NCBI RefSeq assembly: GCF_001441615.1
Contig: NZ_LAXJ01000019.1
Span: 62,001 to 126,000 of the forward strand
Source of the DNA: Roseovarius atlanticus
GTDB taxonomy: Bacteria > Pseudomonadota > Alphaproteobacteria > Rhodobacterales > Rhodobacteraceae
Reading direction: 5' to 3'
DNA length: 64,000 nucleotides
Positions 9,794 to 18,173 of this stretch are shown in pieces. The notes beneath the pieces were generated by a model that made no database searches, had not been told where the DNA came from, and saw nothing but the letters and a program-made list of their open reading frames with translations. Each line of letters starts with the position of its first letter. The first letter of the stretch is position 1. A program made the translations under genes and the position numbers.

Positions 9794-11224
9794 ATGACAC
9801 TGAATTCCGTGACCGAAGACTTTATCGCGCATCTGCGCGGCGTGCTGCCCGAGGCGGCGTTCCGCGAGGTTATGCCGTCCTACCTGGAAGAGCCGCGCGG
9901 ACGCTGGAAGGGGCGGGCGGGCGTGCTGATCGCACCCGGCAGCACCGAGGAGGTCGCAACCCTGGTGCGGGCCTGTGCCGAGGCATCTGTGCCGGTGGTG
10001 CCCTATGGCGGCGGCACGGGGTTGGTCGGCGGGCAGTTGTCGCCCGAGGGGCCGGTGCCGGTTCTGCTGAGCCTGGAGCGGATGCGGGCCGTGCGCGGGG
10101 TCTGGCCCGAGGAAAACGTGATGGTGGTCGAGGCGGGCGCGATCCTGCAGGACATCCATGCCGAGGCGGACGCGGTGGACCGGTTGTTTCCCTTGTCGCT
10201 GGCCGCCAAGGGCAGCGCGCGGATCGGCGGGAACCTTGCGACGAATGCCGGAGGCGTGAACGTGCTGCGCTATGGCAATGCGCGGGACCTGTGCCTGGGG
10301 CTGGAGGCGGTGCTGCCGGACGGCACGATCTGGCACGGGCTGAAGCGGCTGAGGAAGGATAACACCGGCTATGACCTGCGCAACCTGCTGATCGGGTCCG
10401 AGGGCACGCTGGGCGTGATCACCGCCGCCGCGCTGAAGCTTTTCCCCAAGCCCGCCGGAGAAGGCACGGCGCTGATGGTGGTGGAGAGCCCCGAGGCGGC
10501 GCTGAGCCTTTTGTCGATGGCGCGTGATCACATGGGCGAGGGCGTGTCGGCGTTCGAACTGATGCACCGGGCAGGCCTGGATTTCCTGGCCGAGACCATG
10601 CCGGACATGCGTTTGCCCTTCGCCGAGCCGCCCGAGTGGTTCGTGCTGATCGACATCGGGTTGGCCAAGGGGCTGGATCCGGCGGAGGCGCTGGAGGCGC
10701 TCTTCGTCGAGGCGGCGGAGGCGGGATTGGTCAGCGACGGCATGATTGCGCAGTCCGAGGCGCAGCGGCAGGCATTCTGGGAGGTGCGCGAGACGATCCC
10801 CGAGGCCAACCGGCGCATCGGGTCGATCAGCAGTCATGACATTTCCCTGCCGCTGAGCGCGGTGCCCGGGTTTATCGACAAGGGCAACGCGGCGCTGAGA
10901 GAGCTGGGGCCGTTCCGGATCAACTGCTTCGGACACTTGGGCGACGGCAACCTGCATTACAACGTGTTTCCGCCCAAGGGCGAGACGCGCGATGGCTACA
11001 CGGGCCAGCGCGACGCCATAAAACGGTTGGTGCATGACCTCGTGCACGACATGGACGGATCGGTGTCGGCCGAGCACGGGATCGGGCGGCTGAAGGTCGA
11101 TGACTTGGAGCGCTATGGCGATCCGGCCAAGCTGGCGGCGATGCGGGCGATTAAGGCGGCGCTGGATCCGAAGGGTATCCTGAATCCCGGCGCGATTCTG
11201 AAGGTGTTACCGGATCGACAATGA
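9794..11224 (+). CDS. FAD-binding oxidoreductase, D-2-hydroxyacid dehydrogenase (GlcD/D2HGDH type)
   Basis: A 476-residue soluble flavoprotein of the VAO/PCMH family. The FAD-binding domain shows VPVVPYGGGTGLVGGQL, GGNLATNAGGVNVLRYG and GYDLRNLLIGSEGTLGVIT. The C-terminal cap has NCFGHLGDGNLHYN and GSVSAEHGIGRLK, in which the histidines are the expected metal and substrate ligands of D-lactate, glycolate and D-2-hydroxyglutarate dehydrogenases. No GlcE or GlcF subunit is adjacent, favouring a stand-alone D-2-hydroxyglutarate or D-lactate type; the substrate is not settled by sequence. AGGAGCC precedes the ATG. Confidence 0.9.
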   Translation: MTLNSVTEDFIAHLRGVLPEAAFREVMPSYLEEPRGRWKGRAGVLIAPGSTEEVATLVRACAEASVPVVPYGGGTGLVGGQLSPEGPVPVLLSLERMRAVRGVWPEENVMVVEAGAILQDIHAEADAVDRLFPLSLAAKGSARIGGNLATNAGGVNVLRYGNARDLCLGLEAVLPDGTIWHGLKRLRKDNTGYDLRNLLIGSEGTLGVITAAALKLFPKPAGEGTALMVVESPEAALSLLSMARDHMGEGVSAFELMHRAGLDFLAETMPDMRLPFAEPPEWFVLIDIGLAKGLDPAEALEALFVEAAEAGLVSDGMIAQSEAQRQAFWEVRETIPEANRRIGSISSHDISLPLSAVPGFIDKGNAALRELGPFRINCFGHLGDGNLHYNVFPPKGETRDGYTGQRDAIKRLVHDLVHDMDGSVSAEHGIGRLKVDDLERYGDPAKLAAMRAIKAALDPKGILNPGAILKVLPDRQ

Positions 11225-11285
11225 GTATTTTTGGAACAGTGAAAGCCGGGCGGGCGCTTTTGCTTCACTGTTCTTCAAATACTCA
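11222..11285 (+). repeat. imperfect inverted repeat at the end of the flavoprotein gene
   Basis: The left arm (11222-11246) begins with the stop codon itself, TGAGTATTT, then AACAGTGAA after four unmatched bases. The right arm (11262-11285) ends TTCACTGTT and AAATACTCA. Eighteen base pairs can form around a loop of about 15 bases. It could act as a transcript-end stabiliser or terminator, but no T tract follows on the plus strand. TGAGTATTT-type ends recur downstream of roseobacter genes, from memory. Confidence 0.5.
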
Positions 11286-11400
11286 AAAGCCGCGGTTCAA
11301 CAGGCGCGGCCGCAACGGTCAGTGCGTCACGCTGCAACGTTTCCCCGAGGAGGACGCAAGGACGACGAGATATCCTGCGCGCCGCAGGCGCTCTGCCGGG

Positions 11401-11880
11401 TCACTCGTCGAGGCTGCCGTGGATGGCGAACTGTTCCAGCCCGGCATCCTGCGCGGCGATGGCGCGATAGGTTTCGCGCACGCCGGCCTCGGTCAACTCG
11501 CGCGCGACGGTCAGGAGCGTGTTGGGATCGTGGTCGTCGCACATCTCGATCATCTGGGCGATCTCGTCGGCGGCCACGGGGCGGGCGGCGTCGATGTCGG
11601 GGGCGCCGTAGACCGAGACGAAATGCTGCGCCAGCGCGTCGGTCAGGGCGGCGCGTTCGGGCTCTTCGATCTGCGTCACCGCCACGAACGTCACGCGGCC
11701 GAAGGTTTCCAGCCCCAGCCAGCCGTTCGAGAACGCCTGGCGCTGTTTGCCGCTGAGGTCGGCGTCGGACCAGTTGGAAAATTCGAACCCGCCGGAGATG
11801 CACCATTCGCCGGTGCGGGCGGGCGAGGGATAAACGCGCGTGTCGCTCTCGTCGAAATGGATGGCGCGGGCGAGTTTCAT
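11401..11880 (-). CDS. uncharacterised protein (DUF6505-like), last gene of the mrp operon
   Basis: A 159-residue acidic soluble protein starting MKLARAIHFDESDTRVYPSP. I associate it, from memory, with DUF6505, a Rhodobacteraceae family of unknown function. Motifs include EWCISGGFEFSNW, GWLGLETFGRVTFVAV and a C-terminal helix with TLLTVARELTEAGVRETYRAIAA (residues about 117-140). Its ATG overlaps the stop of the ligase-like gene by four bases, so it is the last member of a tightly coupled operon with mrp; a role in cofactor or iron-sulfur assembly is only guilt by association. Confidence 0.7.
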   Translation of the reverse strand: MKLARAIHFDESDTRVYPSPARTGEWCISGGFEFSNWSDADLSGKQRQAFSNGWLGLETFGRVTFVAVTQIEEPERAALTDALAQHFVSVYGAPDIDAARPVAADEIAQMIEMCDDHDPNTLLTVARELTEAGVRETYRAIAAQDAGLEQFAIHGSLDE

Positions 11881-12587
11881 GTGTCTGTCTCCAGCACGGT
11901 GCTGAGCGGGATGAGGCGGGTGTCGCCCCCGGTCCGCAAGAGCATTCCGAAATTTTCATCGACGCCCATGAAGGTGCCTGTCTGGCCGTCGATGGTGATT
12001 TCCTCGCCGATCCCGTGCGCGAGGCCGCGCCATTCGGAGTGCAGGGCCCGGGGGCCGTCGTCTTCCCAGCGGGTGATCCAGACCAGCGTGTGTCGCGCCC
12101 AGCCTTCCAGCAGGGCGACCGGGTCGACGTCGGCGCAGCCTTCCTCGTAGAGCGCGGTGCGGTCGGGGGCGTCGCCCGGCACGGCGTCGGTCAGCATCAG
12201 TGGCATTTCCAGCCCCACCACCAGCCAGCCGGGCATGGCGGCGGGATCGGTCGTGCCCGCCATTGCGCGAAGGCGGCCGCAGGAGGCGCCGTTGATGCGC
12301 AAGCCCCCGGCCCATTCCAGGTGCACCGCCACCTCGGGAGGGGCGATGGCGCCGAGGGCGTTCTGGAACCCGACGCCGCAGGTGGGCAGCATCGCCATCG
12401 CCTGTTCCAGCGGCACCTCGGGCGCCATGATCAGTGCCGCAGCCAGCCGGTTGGCCCCCACGTTATGTACGATGGTGCCAGCGTCGCATCCGAGGGCCGC
12501 CATGGCGCAGGCCTTCTCGAACGGGTCTATCCCTGCGTCCACGGCGTGGCCCTGCATCAGGGGCGGGAAGGCCGGGTCGCGCGTCAT
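11877..12587 (-). CDS. biotin/lipoate--protein ligase family protein
   Basis: A 236-residue protein with the biotin/lipoate ligase core: VHLEWAGGLRINGASCGRLRA in the first half and AMPGWLVVGLEMPLM in the middle, then a C-terminal domain of the DUF4444 kind (ITIDGQTGTFMGVDENFGMLLR). The usual BirA GRGRxGR motif is not evident, so whether it biotinylates, lipoylates or is inactive is open. The ATG at 12587 forms an ATGA overlap with the mrp stop; the frame stays open far upstream but there it merely shadows mrp. Confidence 0.75.
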   Translation of the reverse strand: MTRDPAFPPLMQGHAVDAGIDPFEKACAMAALGCDAGTIVHNVGANRLAAALIMAPEVPLEQAMAMLPTCGVGFQNALGAIAPPEVAVHLEWAGGLRINGASCGRLRAMAGTTDPAAMPGWLVVGLEMPLMLTDAVPGDAPDRTALYEEGCADVDPVALLEGWARHTLVWITRWEDDGPRALHSEWRGLAHGIGEEITIDGQTGTFMGVDENFGMLLRTGGDTRLIPLSTVLETDT

Positions 12588-13657
12588 GCCACGCCCTGTG
12601 CCACCAGCACCCGCGCGATGTCGCGGAAAGCTTGCGACTGAGGCGCGTCGGGCTTGGACACCACGATGGGTGCGCCGCCGTCCGAGGCCATGCGGATGTC
12701 GATATGCAAGGGCACCTCGGCCAGGAGGGGCACGCCCATCTTCTGCGCCTCGGCGGCGACGCCGCCATGGCCGAAGACATGTTCCTCGTGCCCGCAGTTG
12801 GAACAGATATGCGTCGACATGTTTTCGATCATACCGAGCACGGGCACCTTGAGCTGGTTGAACATGTCGATCCCCTTGCGGGCGTCCAGCAGGGCGACGT
12901 CCTGGGGCGTGGAGACGATGATGGCACCGTCCACATGGGCCTTTTGCGCCAGCGTCATCTGCACGTCGCCGGTGCCGGGCGGCAGATCGACGATCAGCAC
13001 GTCGAGCGCGCCCCATTGCACCTGCATCAGCATCTGTTGCAGCGCGCCCATCAGCATCGGGCCGCGCCAGACCACGGCCTGATCCTCGTTGGTCATCAGG
13101 CCCAGCGACATCATGGTGACGCCGTGGTTGCGCATCGGCAGGATGGTCTTGCCGTCGGGCGAGGCGGGCCGGCCCGAGACACCCAGCATTCGGGGCTGGG
13201 ACGGGCCGTAGACATCGGCATCCAGAAGGCCGACGCGGCGTCCCTCGGCGGCCAGCGCGCAGGCGAGGTTGGCCGACACGGTCGACTTGCCCACGCCGCC
13301 CTTGCCGCTGGCGATGGCGATGATGTGGTCGACGCCGGGCACGCGCTGCGGGCCCTGCGGCTCGGCGGGTTTGGCCTTGGCCTTGAGATCCGGCGGCGCC
13401 TTGGCGGAATGGGCGGTCAGCACGGCGGACACCTCGGTCACGCCCGTCACGCCGCGCACGGCCTCCTGCGCCTCGGCCAGCACGGGCTCGTAGGCCTTGG
13501 ATTTCGCGGGGTCGATTTCCAGCACGAAGCGGACGGTGCCGCCCTCGACATTCAGGCCGCGGGTCACGCCCGCCGACACGATGTCGTCGCCCGTGCCGGG
13601 GTCTTTCACGTTCTTCAGCGCGGCGAGCACGCTTTCCCTTGTTGCCGTCACGTTCAC
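12584..13657 (-). CDS. mrp: Mrp/ApbC iron-sulfur cluster carrier ATPase
   Basis: A 357-residue P-loop ATPase of the Mrp/NBP35 family that holds and transfers [4Fe-4S] clusters. An N-terminal MIP18/DUF59 domain (about residues 1-85) precedes the deviant Walker A GKGGVGKST (118-126), the DVLIVDLPPGTGD Walker B block, and a C-x-x-C pair (HICSNCGHEEHVFG) that binds the bridging cluster. ATGA overlaps link it both to the 63-residue gene upstream and to the ligase-like gene downstream. The window is rich in FeS clients (formate dehydrogenase, RimO, polyferredoxin). Confidence 0.93.
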   Translation of the reverse strand: MNVTATRESVLAALKNVKDPGTGDDIVSAGVTRGLNVEGGTVRFVLEIDPAKSKAYEPVLAEAQEAVRGVTGVTEVSAVLTAHSAKAPPDLKAKAKPAEPQGPQRVPGVDHIIAIASGKGGVGKSTVSANLACALAAEGRRVGLLDADVYGPSQPRMLGVSGRPASPDGKTILPMRNHGVTMMSLGLMTNEDQAVVWRGPMLMGALQQMLMQVQWGALDVLIVDLPPGTGDVQMTLAQKAHVDGAIIVSTPQDVALLDARKGIDMFNQLKVPVLGMIENMSTHICSNCGHEEHVFGHGGVAAEAQKMGVPLLAEVPLHIDIRMASDGGAPIVVSKPDAPQSQAFRDIARVLVAQGVA

Positions 13658-13845
13658 CCGCCCTTGATCGTGCCGGTGACCACGTGTTCGACATCGAGAC
13701 CGTCGACAGTCAGCACGACCTTGGCCTCGAATGTCTTGCCCTCGGTATCTTTTGTGTTGCGCATGGCCTCCTCGATGGCCTGCTGCGAGGTCACGCCGAC
13801 CTGCTTGAGGAACTTGCGCATGGACATGTTGAAATCGTCGCTCAT
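13654..13845 (-). CDS. small protein heading the mrp operon (DUF6494-like)
   Basis: A 63-residue protein, MSDDFNMSMRKFLKQVGVTS onward, ending in DVEHVVTGTIKGG. An AAAGGAGAG Shine-Dalgarno sequence precedes the ATG at 13845, which excludes the longer open frame upstream. Its stop overlaps the mrp ATG by four bases. From memory it fits DUF6494, a small alphaproteobacterial family of unknown function. It is predicted cytoplasmic, with a helical first half (SQQAIEEAMRNTKD) and a strand-rich second half. Confidence 0.75.
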   Translation of the reverse strand: MSDDFNMSMRKFLKQVGVTSQQAIEEAMRNTKDTEGKTFEAKVVLTVDGLDVEHVVTGTIKGG

Positions 13846-13906
13846 TTTACTCTCCTTTATCCAAGAGTGTTGACGCGTGGCTGCGGGCCTTTCTAGGCTT
13901 GGAACC

Positions 13907-14671
13907 ATGCGTGGGCAATTCTTATCCCTGGTTTGCGTGATTGTGGTGGTCTGTCTCGGGATGTCCACCGCAGAAGGGCGCGCGGACGAGGATTTTCGGC
14001 TGGGCGCGCCGCCGCCGCTGATCGAAAGCGGGCTTCTGGACTACGTGCTGCCGCGCTTTTCGCTGAAGACTGGTATCCGTGTCGAGGTCGTGGCCCTGGA
14101 CGCGGGCGGTGACATTTTGCTGGCGCCCGATGCCGAGGGGCCGCGGGTGTTCGACGGGCGGCAAGCGAAGTGGCGGATGCAGATCAACACGCCCAGCCAC
14201 GAGGGTGCGGCGCGCTTTGCCGATTGGCTGACGTCCGAGATCGGTCAGCGGACGGTGACCAGCTATGAGGTGGAGGGCGCGGCGCCGTTCGACCTGCCGA
14301 AAGCGGACGAGCGCGAGGTGGCCGAGGTGAGTTTCGACGGCGATGCGGACCTTGGGCATGACCTGTCGGTGGCGCATTGCGCCCGGTGCCACGCGGTCAG
14401 CGAGGCGACGCGGATGAACGCCATGGCCTCGACCCCCAGTTTCGCCGTGCTGCGGGCGATGGCGGACTGGGACCGGCGTTTTCAGACCTTCTATATCCTC
14501 AATCCGCACCCGGCCTTTACCCAGGTCGAGGACGTGACCGAGCCGTTTCCGATCAACCGTCCGTCGCCGATCGCGCCCATGGAGATCACCATAGACGACT
14601 TGCAGGCGATCCTGGCCTACGTGTCCGGTGTCGAGCCTGCGGACCTTGGCGCGCCGATCGAGCATCAGTGA
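13907..14671 (+). CDS. periplasmic c-type cytochrome with TupA/ModA-like N-terminal remnant
   Basis: A 254-residue exported protein: signal peptide about 1-26, then SGLLDYVLPRFSLKTGIRVEV (41-61, one residue longer in the sequence than families show) and EGAARFADWLTSEIGQRTV (99-117). These resemble the two ends of tungstate/molybdate binding proteins, with the middle missing. A single haem motif CARCH is at 158-162, and M170, M173 and M225 are possible axial ligands. It adjoins the formate dehydrogenase genes, so electron transfer for that enzyme is inferred. It overlaps the convergent polyferredoxin gene by seven bases. The ATG at 13907 is preferred over the GTG at 13877. Confidence 0.75.
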   Translation: MRGQFLSLVCVIVVVCLGMSTAEGRADEDFRLGAPPPLIESGLLDYVLPRFSLKTGIRVEVVALDAGGDILLAPDAEGPRVFDGRQAKWRMQINTPSHEGAARFADWLTSEIGQRTVTSYEVEGAAPFDLPKADEREVAEVSFDGDADLGHDLSVAHCARCHAVSEATRMNAMASTPSFAVLRAMADWDRRFQTFYILNPHPAFTQVEDVTEPFPINRPSPIAPMEITIDDLQAILAYVSGVEPADLGAPIEHQ

Positions 14672-16623
14672 TCCCGGCGTTTCGAGAAATAGTCGTCGGT
14701 GGTGCGTACTTGCGGGCGTTCGCCGCCGGCGAAGGGGTTGTCCTTTGAGTGGAACTGCGCCTTCACCCGGCAGTCGTCGCACATCTGGATGAGTCGTGCC
14801 GCCGACTCGTTGCCGAACATCGAGTGCTTGCCCGCCAGCTTCTCGGTGATCCGGTCGATGGTGGATTTCACACCGAAAGCCACGCCGCATTCGATGCACT
14901 GGGCCGGTTCCTCCTCGTTCAGCACGACCTGGCCCATCGCCTCGTCGCGCAGGTTCAGGCGCGGTTCGTAGGCGATGGCGTCCTCGGGGCAGATGTTGGC
15001 GCAAAGGCCGCATTGCAGGCAGGCGTCTTCCTGAAAGCGCAGCTCGGGTTTGTCTGGGTTTTCCACCAGTGCGCCAGAGGGGCAGAGCGAGACGCAGGAT
15101 AGGCACAGCGTGCAGGCGTCGGTGTCGACAAGCACGGCGCCGTAAGGGGCGTCGTCGGGCAGGGGCAGGATGGTGTCGTCGCCATGCAGGGCCTTGGCGG
15201 CCAGGCGCGTGACCTGACGGCGGCTGCCCATGGGCAGTACCGGCTCGGCCACCGGATCGGGGCGGGCCGCGTCGGTGTAAAGCGCATCGCAGAGCGCGTC
15301 GGGATCGGCCACGTCGAGGAGCGTCACGCGGTTCTCGCCCGCGATGGCGCGCGCGAGGGGGATCTCGCGGTCGAGCGCGTCGCGTTCGGTGGTGGGCGAG
15401 AGCAGGATCGTTACGTCCGCGAAGCCCGAGGCTAGGGCCGCCAGCATTTCGGCATGACCGAAGCCCGAGAGCGCGGGCACTTCCAGCGGGATCACTTCGG
15501 CGGGCAGGCCGCGGGAATAGCGGGCGGCGAGGCTGATCATCTGTTGGCCGTGGGTGTCATCGCAGACCAGCAGGCGCGGGGCTGTGCCGCCGGCCTTGCG
15601 GAAGGTCGCGGCGAGCGTCTGAATTCGGCGGAAAAGCGTGGCGGGTGAGGGCGCGTCGTAAGAGATGGCTCCCGAGGGGCAGAGCGCCGAGCACGCGCCG
15701 CAGCCGGCGCAGATCATCGGGTCGACGGTGACATGCTCGCCTGCCGGGGAAATCGCGCCGGTCGGGCAGACGTCGAGGCAGTTGGTGCAGCCGGTCTGTT
15801 GCGCGCGGGAATGCGCACAGATCAGCGGCTCGACCGCGACGTAGAGCGGTTTTTCGAAGGTGCCGATCAGCTGGCTGGCCTCGAGTATCGCGTCGGCCAC
15901 CGCCGTCATGCTGCCGGGATCGGGGCGCAGGTAGCCTTCGCGCTTTTGCGGGGCCGGAAAGAGTGGCGTGCCGCCGGTCAGGTCGAGGATGACGTCGCAC
16001 TCGGTGCGCGCGCCATCGCGCGGTGCGGTCCATGTCAGCGCGCCGCGGCCCGACGGATCGACCTGTTGCAGCGCATCGATCTGGACCGAGAAACCGCCCA
16101 AAGCGCCTGTGGCGCGTTTCAGCTGGCCGCGAATGACGTCGTACCCGGTTGGATCGGGGGCATCGGCGTCATCTGTCAAAAGAACCGTGACGCCGAGGAT
16201 ATCCTTGAGCTTGTCGGCGGCGGTCATAACGGTGTCCGAGGGGCCGACGATCAGGCACAGGCCTTCGGACATGAGGTCGAGGGATTTGCCCGAAGGCACA
16301 TCCAGCGTGGCCTCGGCCAGAAGCGCGGCCATTTTGGGTAGTTTGCTGGCGGGGTCGTCTGACCATCCGGCCCGGTCGCGCAGGTCGGTGACGGGCGGCT
16401 CGGGCAAGTCCAGTTCGGCGGCCAGTTCCGCAAAGAGGCGCTGTTCCTGGCGGCAGCAGAGGATCGCCTCACCCGAGGCGATGGCCTGTGCCGTGGCGTC
16501 GGTCTGGGTGGTGCAAAGGCCGGAATGCACCGCGCTGCAGGTGAGGCCGGTGGCGGCTTCGAGTGCGTCTTTGTCGAGCTGCTGAGAGCCCGCACAATTG
16601 CACAGAATCAATTGCTTAGTCAT
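14665..16623 (-). CDS. polyferredoxin-like 4Fe-4S protein of the FDH cluster
   Basis: A 652-residue cytoplasmic protein with two pairs of 4Fe-4S motifs: CTNCLDVCPTGAI plus CAGCGACSALCPSGAI (about residues 280-325) and CTLCLSCVSLCPSGAL plus CLQCGLCANICPEDAI (about 500-550). Extra cysteines at the N-terminus (CNCAGS, CCRQE) and the C-terminus (CIECG, CDDC) could bind more metal. It has no signal peptide and no visible flavin or molybdenum motif. Homologues sit beside DUF3305/DUF3306 formate dehydrogenase operons, so an electron-transfer or cofactor-insertion role is inferred. Confidence 0.8.
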   Translation of the reverse strand: MTKQLILCNCAGSQQLDKDALEAATGLTCSAVHSGLCTTQTDATAQAIASGEAILCCRQEQRLFAELAAELDLPEPPVTDLRDRAGWSDDPASKLPKMAALLAEATLDVPSGKSLDLMSEGLCLIVGPSDTVMTAADKLKDILGVTVLLTDDADAPDPTGYDVIRGQLKRATGALGGFSVQIDALQQVDPSGRGALTWTAPRDGARTECDVILDLTGGTPLFPAPQKREGYLRPDPGSMTAVADAILEASQLIGTFEKPLYVAVEPLICAHSRAQQTGCTNCLDVCPTGAISPAGEHVTVDPMICAGCGACSALCPSGAISYDAPSPATLFRRIQTLAATFRKAGGTAPRLLVCDDTHGQQMISLAARYSRGLPAEVIPLEVPALSGFGHAEMLAALASGFADVTILLSPTTERDALDREIPLARAIAGENRVTLLDVADPDALCDALYTDAARPDPVAEPVLPMGSRRQVTRLAAKALHGDDTILPLPDDAPYGAVLVDTDACTLCLSCVSLCPSGALVENPDKPELRFQEDACLQCGLCANICPEDAIAYEPRLNLRDEAMGQVVLNEEEPAQCIECGVAFGVKSTIDRITEKLAGKHSMFGNESAARLIQMCDDCRVKAQFHSKDNPFAGGERPQVRTTDDYFSKRRDH

Positions 16624-16980
16624 TATATGCCCCGGCTTTCACTGGCGGGTCGCACCATGGTTCGGCGCAACGAGCTGATGGGTTGCAGCGCAGGTCGCTC
16701 CCCACGAGCCTGCACGGGCCGTGCGCCGCTTTTCCCGACAAACTTGGTCGGGAATGGCGGGCGCGTGGCCTGCGATTCTTCTGCCTTTCGCGACGCTGTT
16801 GCAAGCAGGAAACCCGAGCGTTTTTCTTGTCCGGTCATTCTGTCCGTCGCCCCCTCGATATTGGCCCGTGGCTGCCCAAATTGTCCAGATTCGCGTTCCG
16901 TCCACAATTGGATACTTTTTTTCTTTGAGACACCGGGGCAGTTGGCTCAGGATGAGCGAACGGGAGGATACCAGCCACAC
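16624..16980. promoter_or_regulatory. divergent control region of the formate dehydrogenase cluster
   Basis: These 357 bases separate the minus-strand polyferredoxin gene from the plus-strand DUF3305 gene and must hold both promoters. I see no convincing gene. A 6-base-pair hairpin (16734-16739 with 16747-16752, CCCGAC/GTCGGG) and an A+T-rich patch (about 16906-16930) are the only obvious structures. No FNR-type or molybdenum-cofactor riboswitch pattern was recognised by eye. Confidence 0.5.
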
Positions 16981-17550
16981 ATGATCCACAATCCGGACAT
17001 GTACGCCATTATGCCTTTGGGGATCGTCATGCGCCGCACGCCGGGCGTGACGCGCTGGGCCGCGTGGGCGTGGAAGGCCGTGGCGGTTCTGCCGGGGGCC
17101 GGCCCGGCCGCGTGGCGCGTGCTGCGCCAAGAGGGCGATGTCACCGAGTATCATGCCGCGACCATGACGCTGGAACTGCACGGGGCGGAGACCGAAAGCT
17201 ATCTGCACGGCCTGTCTGCACAGGTGCCCTCGGTCTATGCGGTATTTCGCAGGACCGGCGCAGGAGAGTGCCCGCTGGAGGCGGTGCTGGTCACGGCCTC
17301 GCCCTATGAAGCGCAGGATTACGAGGACAATGGCGAGGATATCGTCGAGAAGATCCCGATGCCCGAGGGGTTGATCGCCTGGGTCCGTGACTTTGCCGAG
17401 GCGTATCATACGGAAGAGGAATTCAAGAAGCGCCGCCGCGACCGGGTGAAGGTGGATGCGCATGTGGACGGGATCGGCGATCCGCGCATCGCGCAGCAGC
17501 GCGACATCTACCGCTCGCCCACGCTGCGGCGGAAAGGGCGGATGCAATGA
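16981..17550 (+). CDS. DUF3305 protein, formate dehydrogenase accessory
   Basis: A 189-residue protein, MIHNPDMYAIMPLGIVMRRT onward, with the DUF3305 core MPLGIVMRRTPGVTRWAAWA, an acidic middle (ETESYLHGLSAQVPSVYAVF) and EAQDYEDNGEDIVEKIPMPE. No enzyme motif is known. DUF3305 and DUF3306 nearly always travel with TorD-type chaperones and Tat-exported formate dehydrogenases. The ATG at 16981 is chosen, but GGGAGG is 14 bases away and a start at 16999 is possible. Its stop overlaps the next start by four bases. Confidence 0.85.
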   Translation: MIHNPDMYAIMPLGIVMRRTPGVTRWAAWAWKAVAVLPGAGPAAWRVLRQEGDVTEYHAATMTLELHGAETESYLHGLSAQVPSVYAVFRRTGAGECPLEAVLVTASPYEAQDYEDNGEDIVEKIPMPEGLIAWVRDFAEAYHTEEEFKKRRRDRVKVDAHVDGIGDPRIAQQRDIYRSPTLRRKGRMQ

Positions 17551-18173
17551 GCGCACGCGAAGATTTCTGGTCGCGCCGCAAGGCGCGGGTGGCGGCGGAG
17601 GATGCCGCCAAGGCCGAGGCGCGCGAAGAGGCGCAGCGGGCCGAGGCGCGCGCATCGCTTGAAGAGAAAAGCGACGCCGAGGTGCTGGAACTGCTGGGCC
17701 TGCCCGATCCAGACACGATGAACCGTGGCGACGATTTCAGCGCTTTCATGGCCGAGGCGGTGCCGGACCGTATCCGCCGCTGGGCGTTGCGGCGGCTGTG
17801 GGGTACGAACCCGGCGCTGGCCAACCTGGACGGGCTGTTGGATTACGGCGAGGATTTCACCGACAAGGCGATGGTGATCGAGAACATGCAGACGGCCTAT
17901 CAGGTGGGCAAGGGCATGTTGACCCATGTTCAGAAGCTGGCACGCGAGGCCGAGGCGCTGACGGCCATGGCCGATACGGAGGGCGAGGGCGACACGGATG
18001 CGCCGGAGCCGGACGTGGACGAGGCGGTTGAAGACGCCGACCCGCTCGAGCTGGCCGAGGCCGCGCCGGTCTACACCTATGAGGTCGCCGCGCAGGAAGA
18101 GGACGCGTACGCGCCGCCGCCGCGCCGCCGGATGCAGTTCACCTTTGACGACACGGCGGAGCCCGGCACATGA
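17547..18173 (+). CDS. DUF3306 protein, formate dehydrogenase accessory
   Basis: A 208-residue protein with a highly charged coiled-coil-like N-terminus (residues 1-50, alternating E, A, K and R), the DUF3306 core VPDRIRRWALRRLWGTNPAL, and GLLDYGEDFTDKAMVIENMQ, then a long acidic tail rich in D, E and A that ends in a basic RRRMQFTF patch. Function is unknown; it may assist assembly of the formate dehydrogenase encoded next. Both ends share 4-base ATGA overlaps with DUF3305 and the chaperone gene. Confidence 0.85.
   Translation: MSAREDFWSRRKARVAAEDAAKAEAREEAQRAEARASLEEKSDAEVLELLGLPDPDTMNRGDDFSAFMAEAVPDRIRRWALRRLWGTNPALANLDGLLDYGEDFTDKAMVIENMQTAYQVGKGMLTHVQKLAREAEALTAMADTEGEGDTDAPEPDVDEAVEDADPLELAEAAPVYTYEVAAQEEDAYAPPPRRRMQFTFDDTAEPGT

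Noticed and set aside
11877..13694. A single 605-codon frame spanning mrp and the ligase-like gene.
   Set aside because: Its N-terminal part is an arginine-rich shadow of mrp; only the last 236 codons read like protein, starting at the ATGA overlap at 12587.
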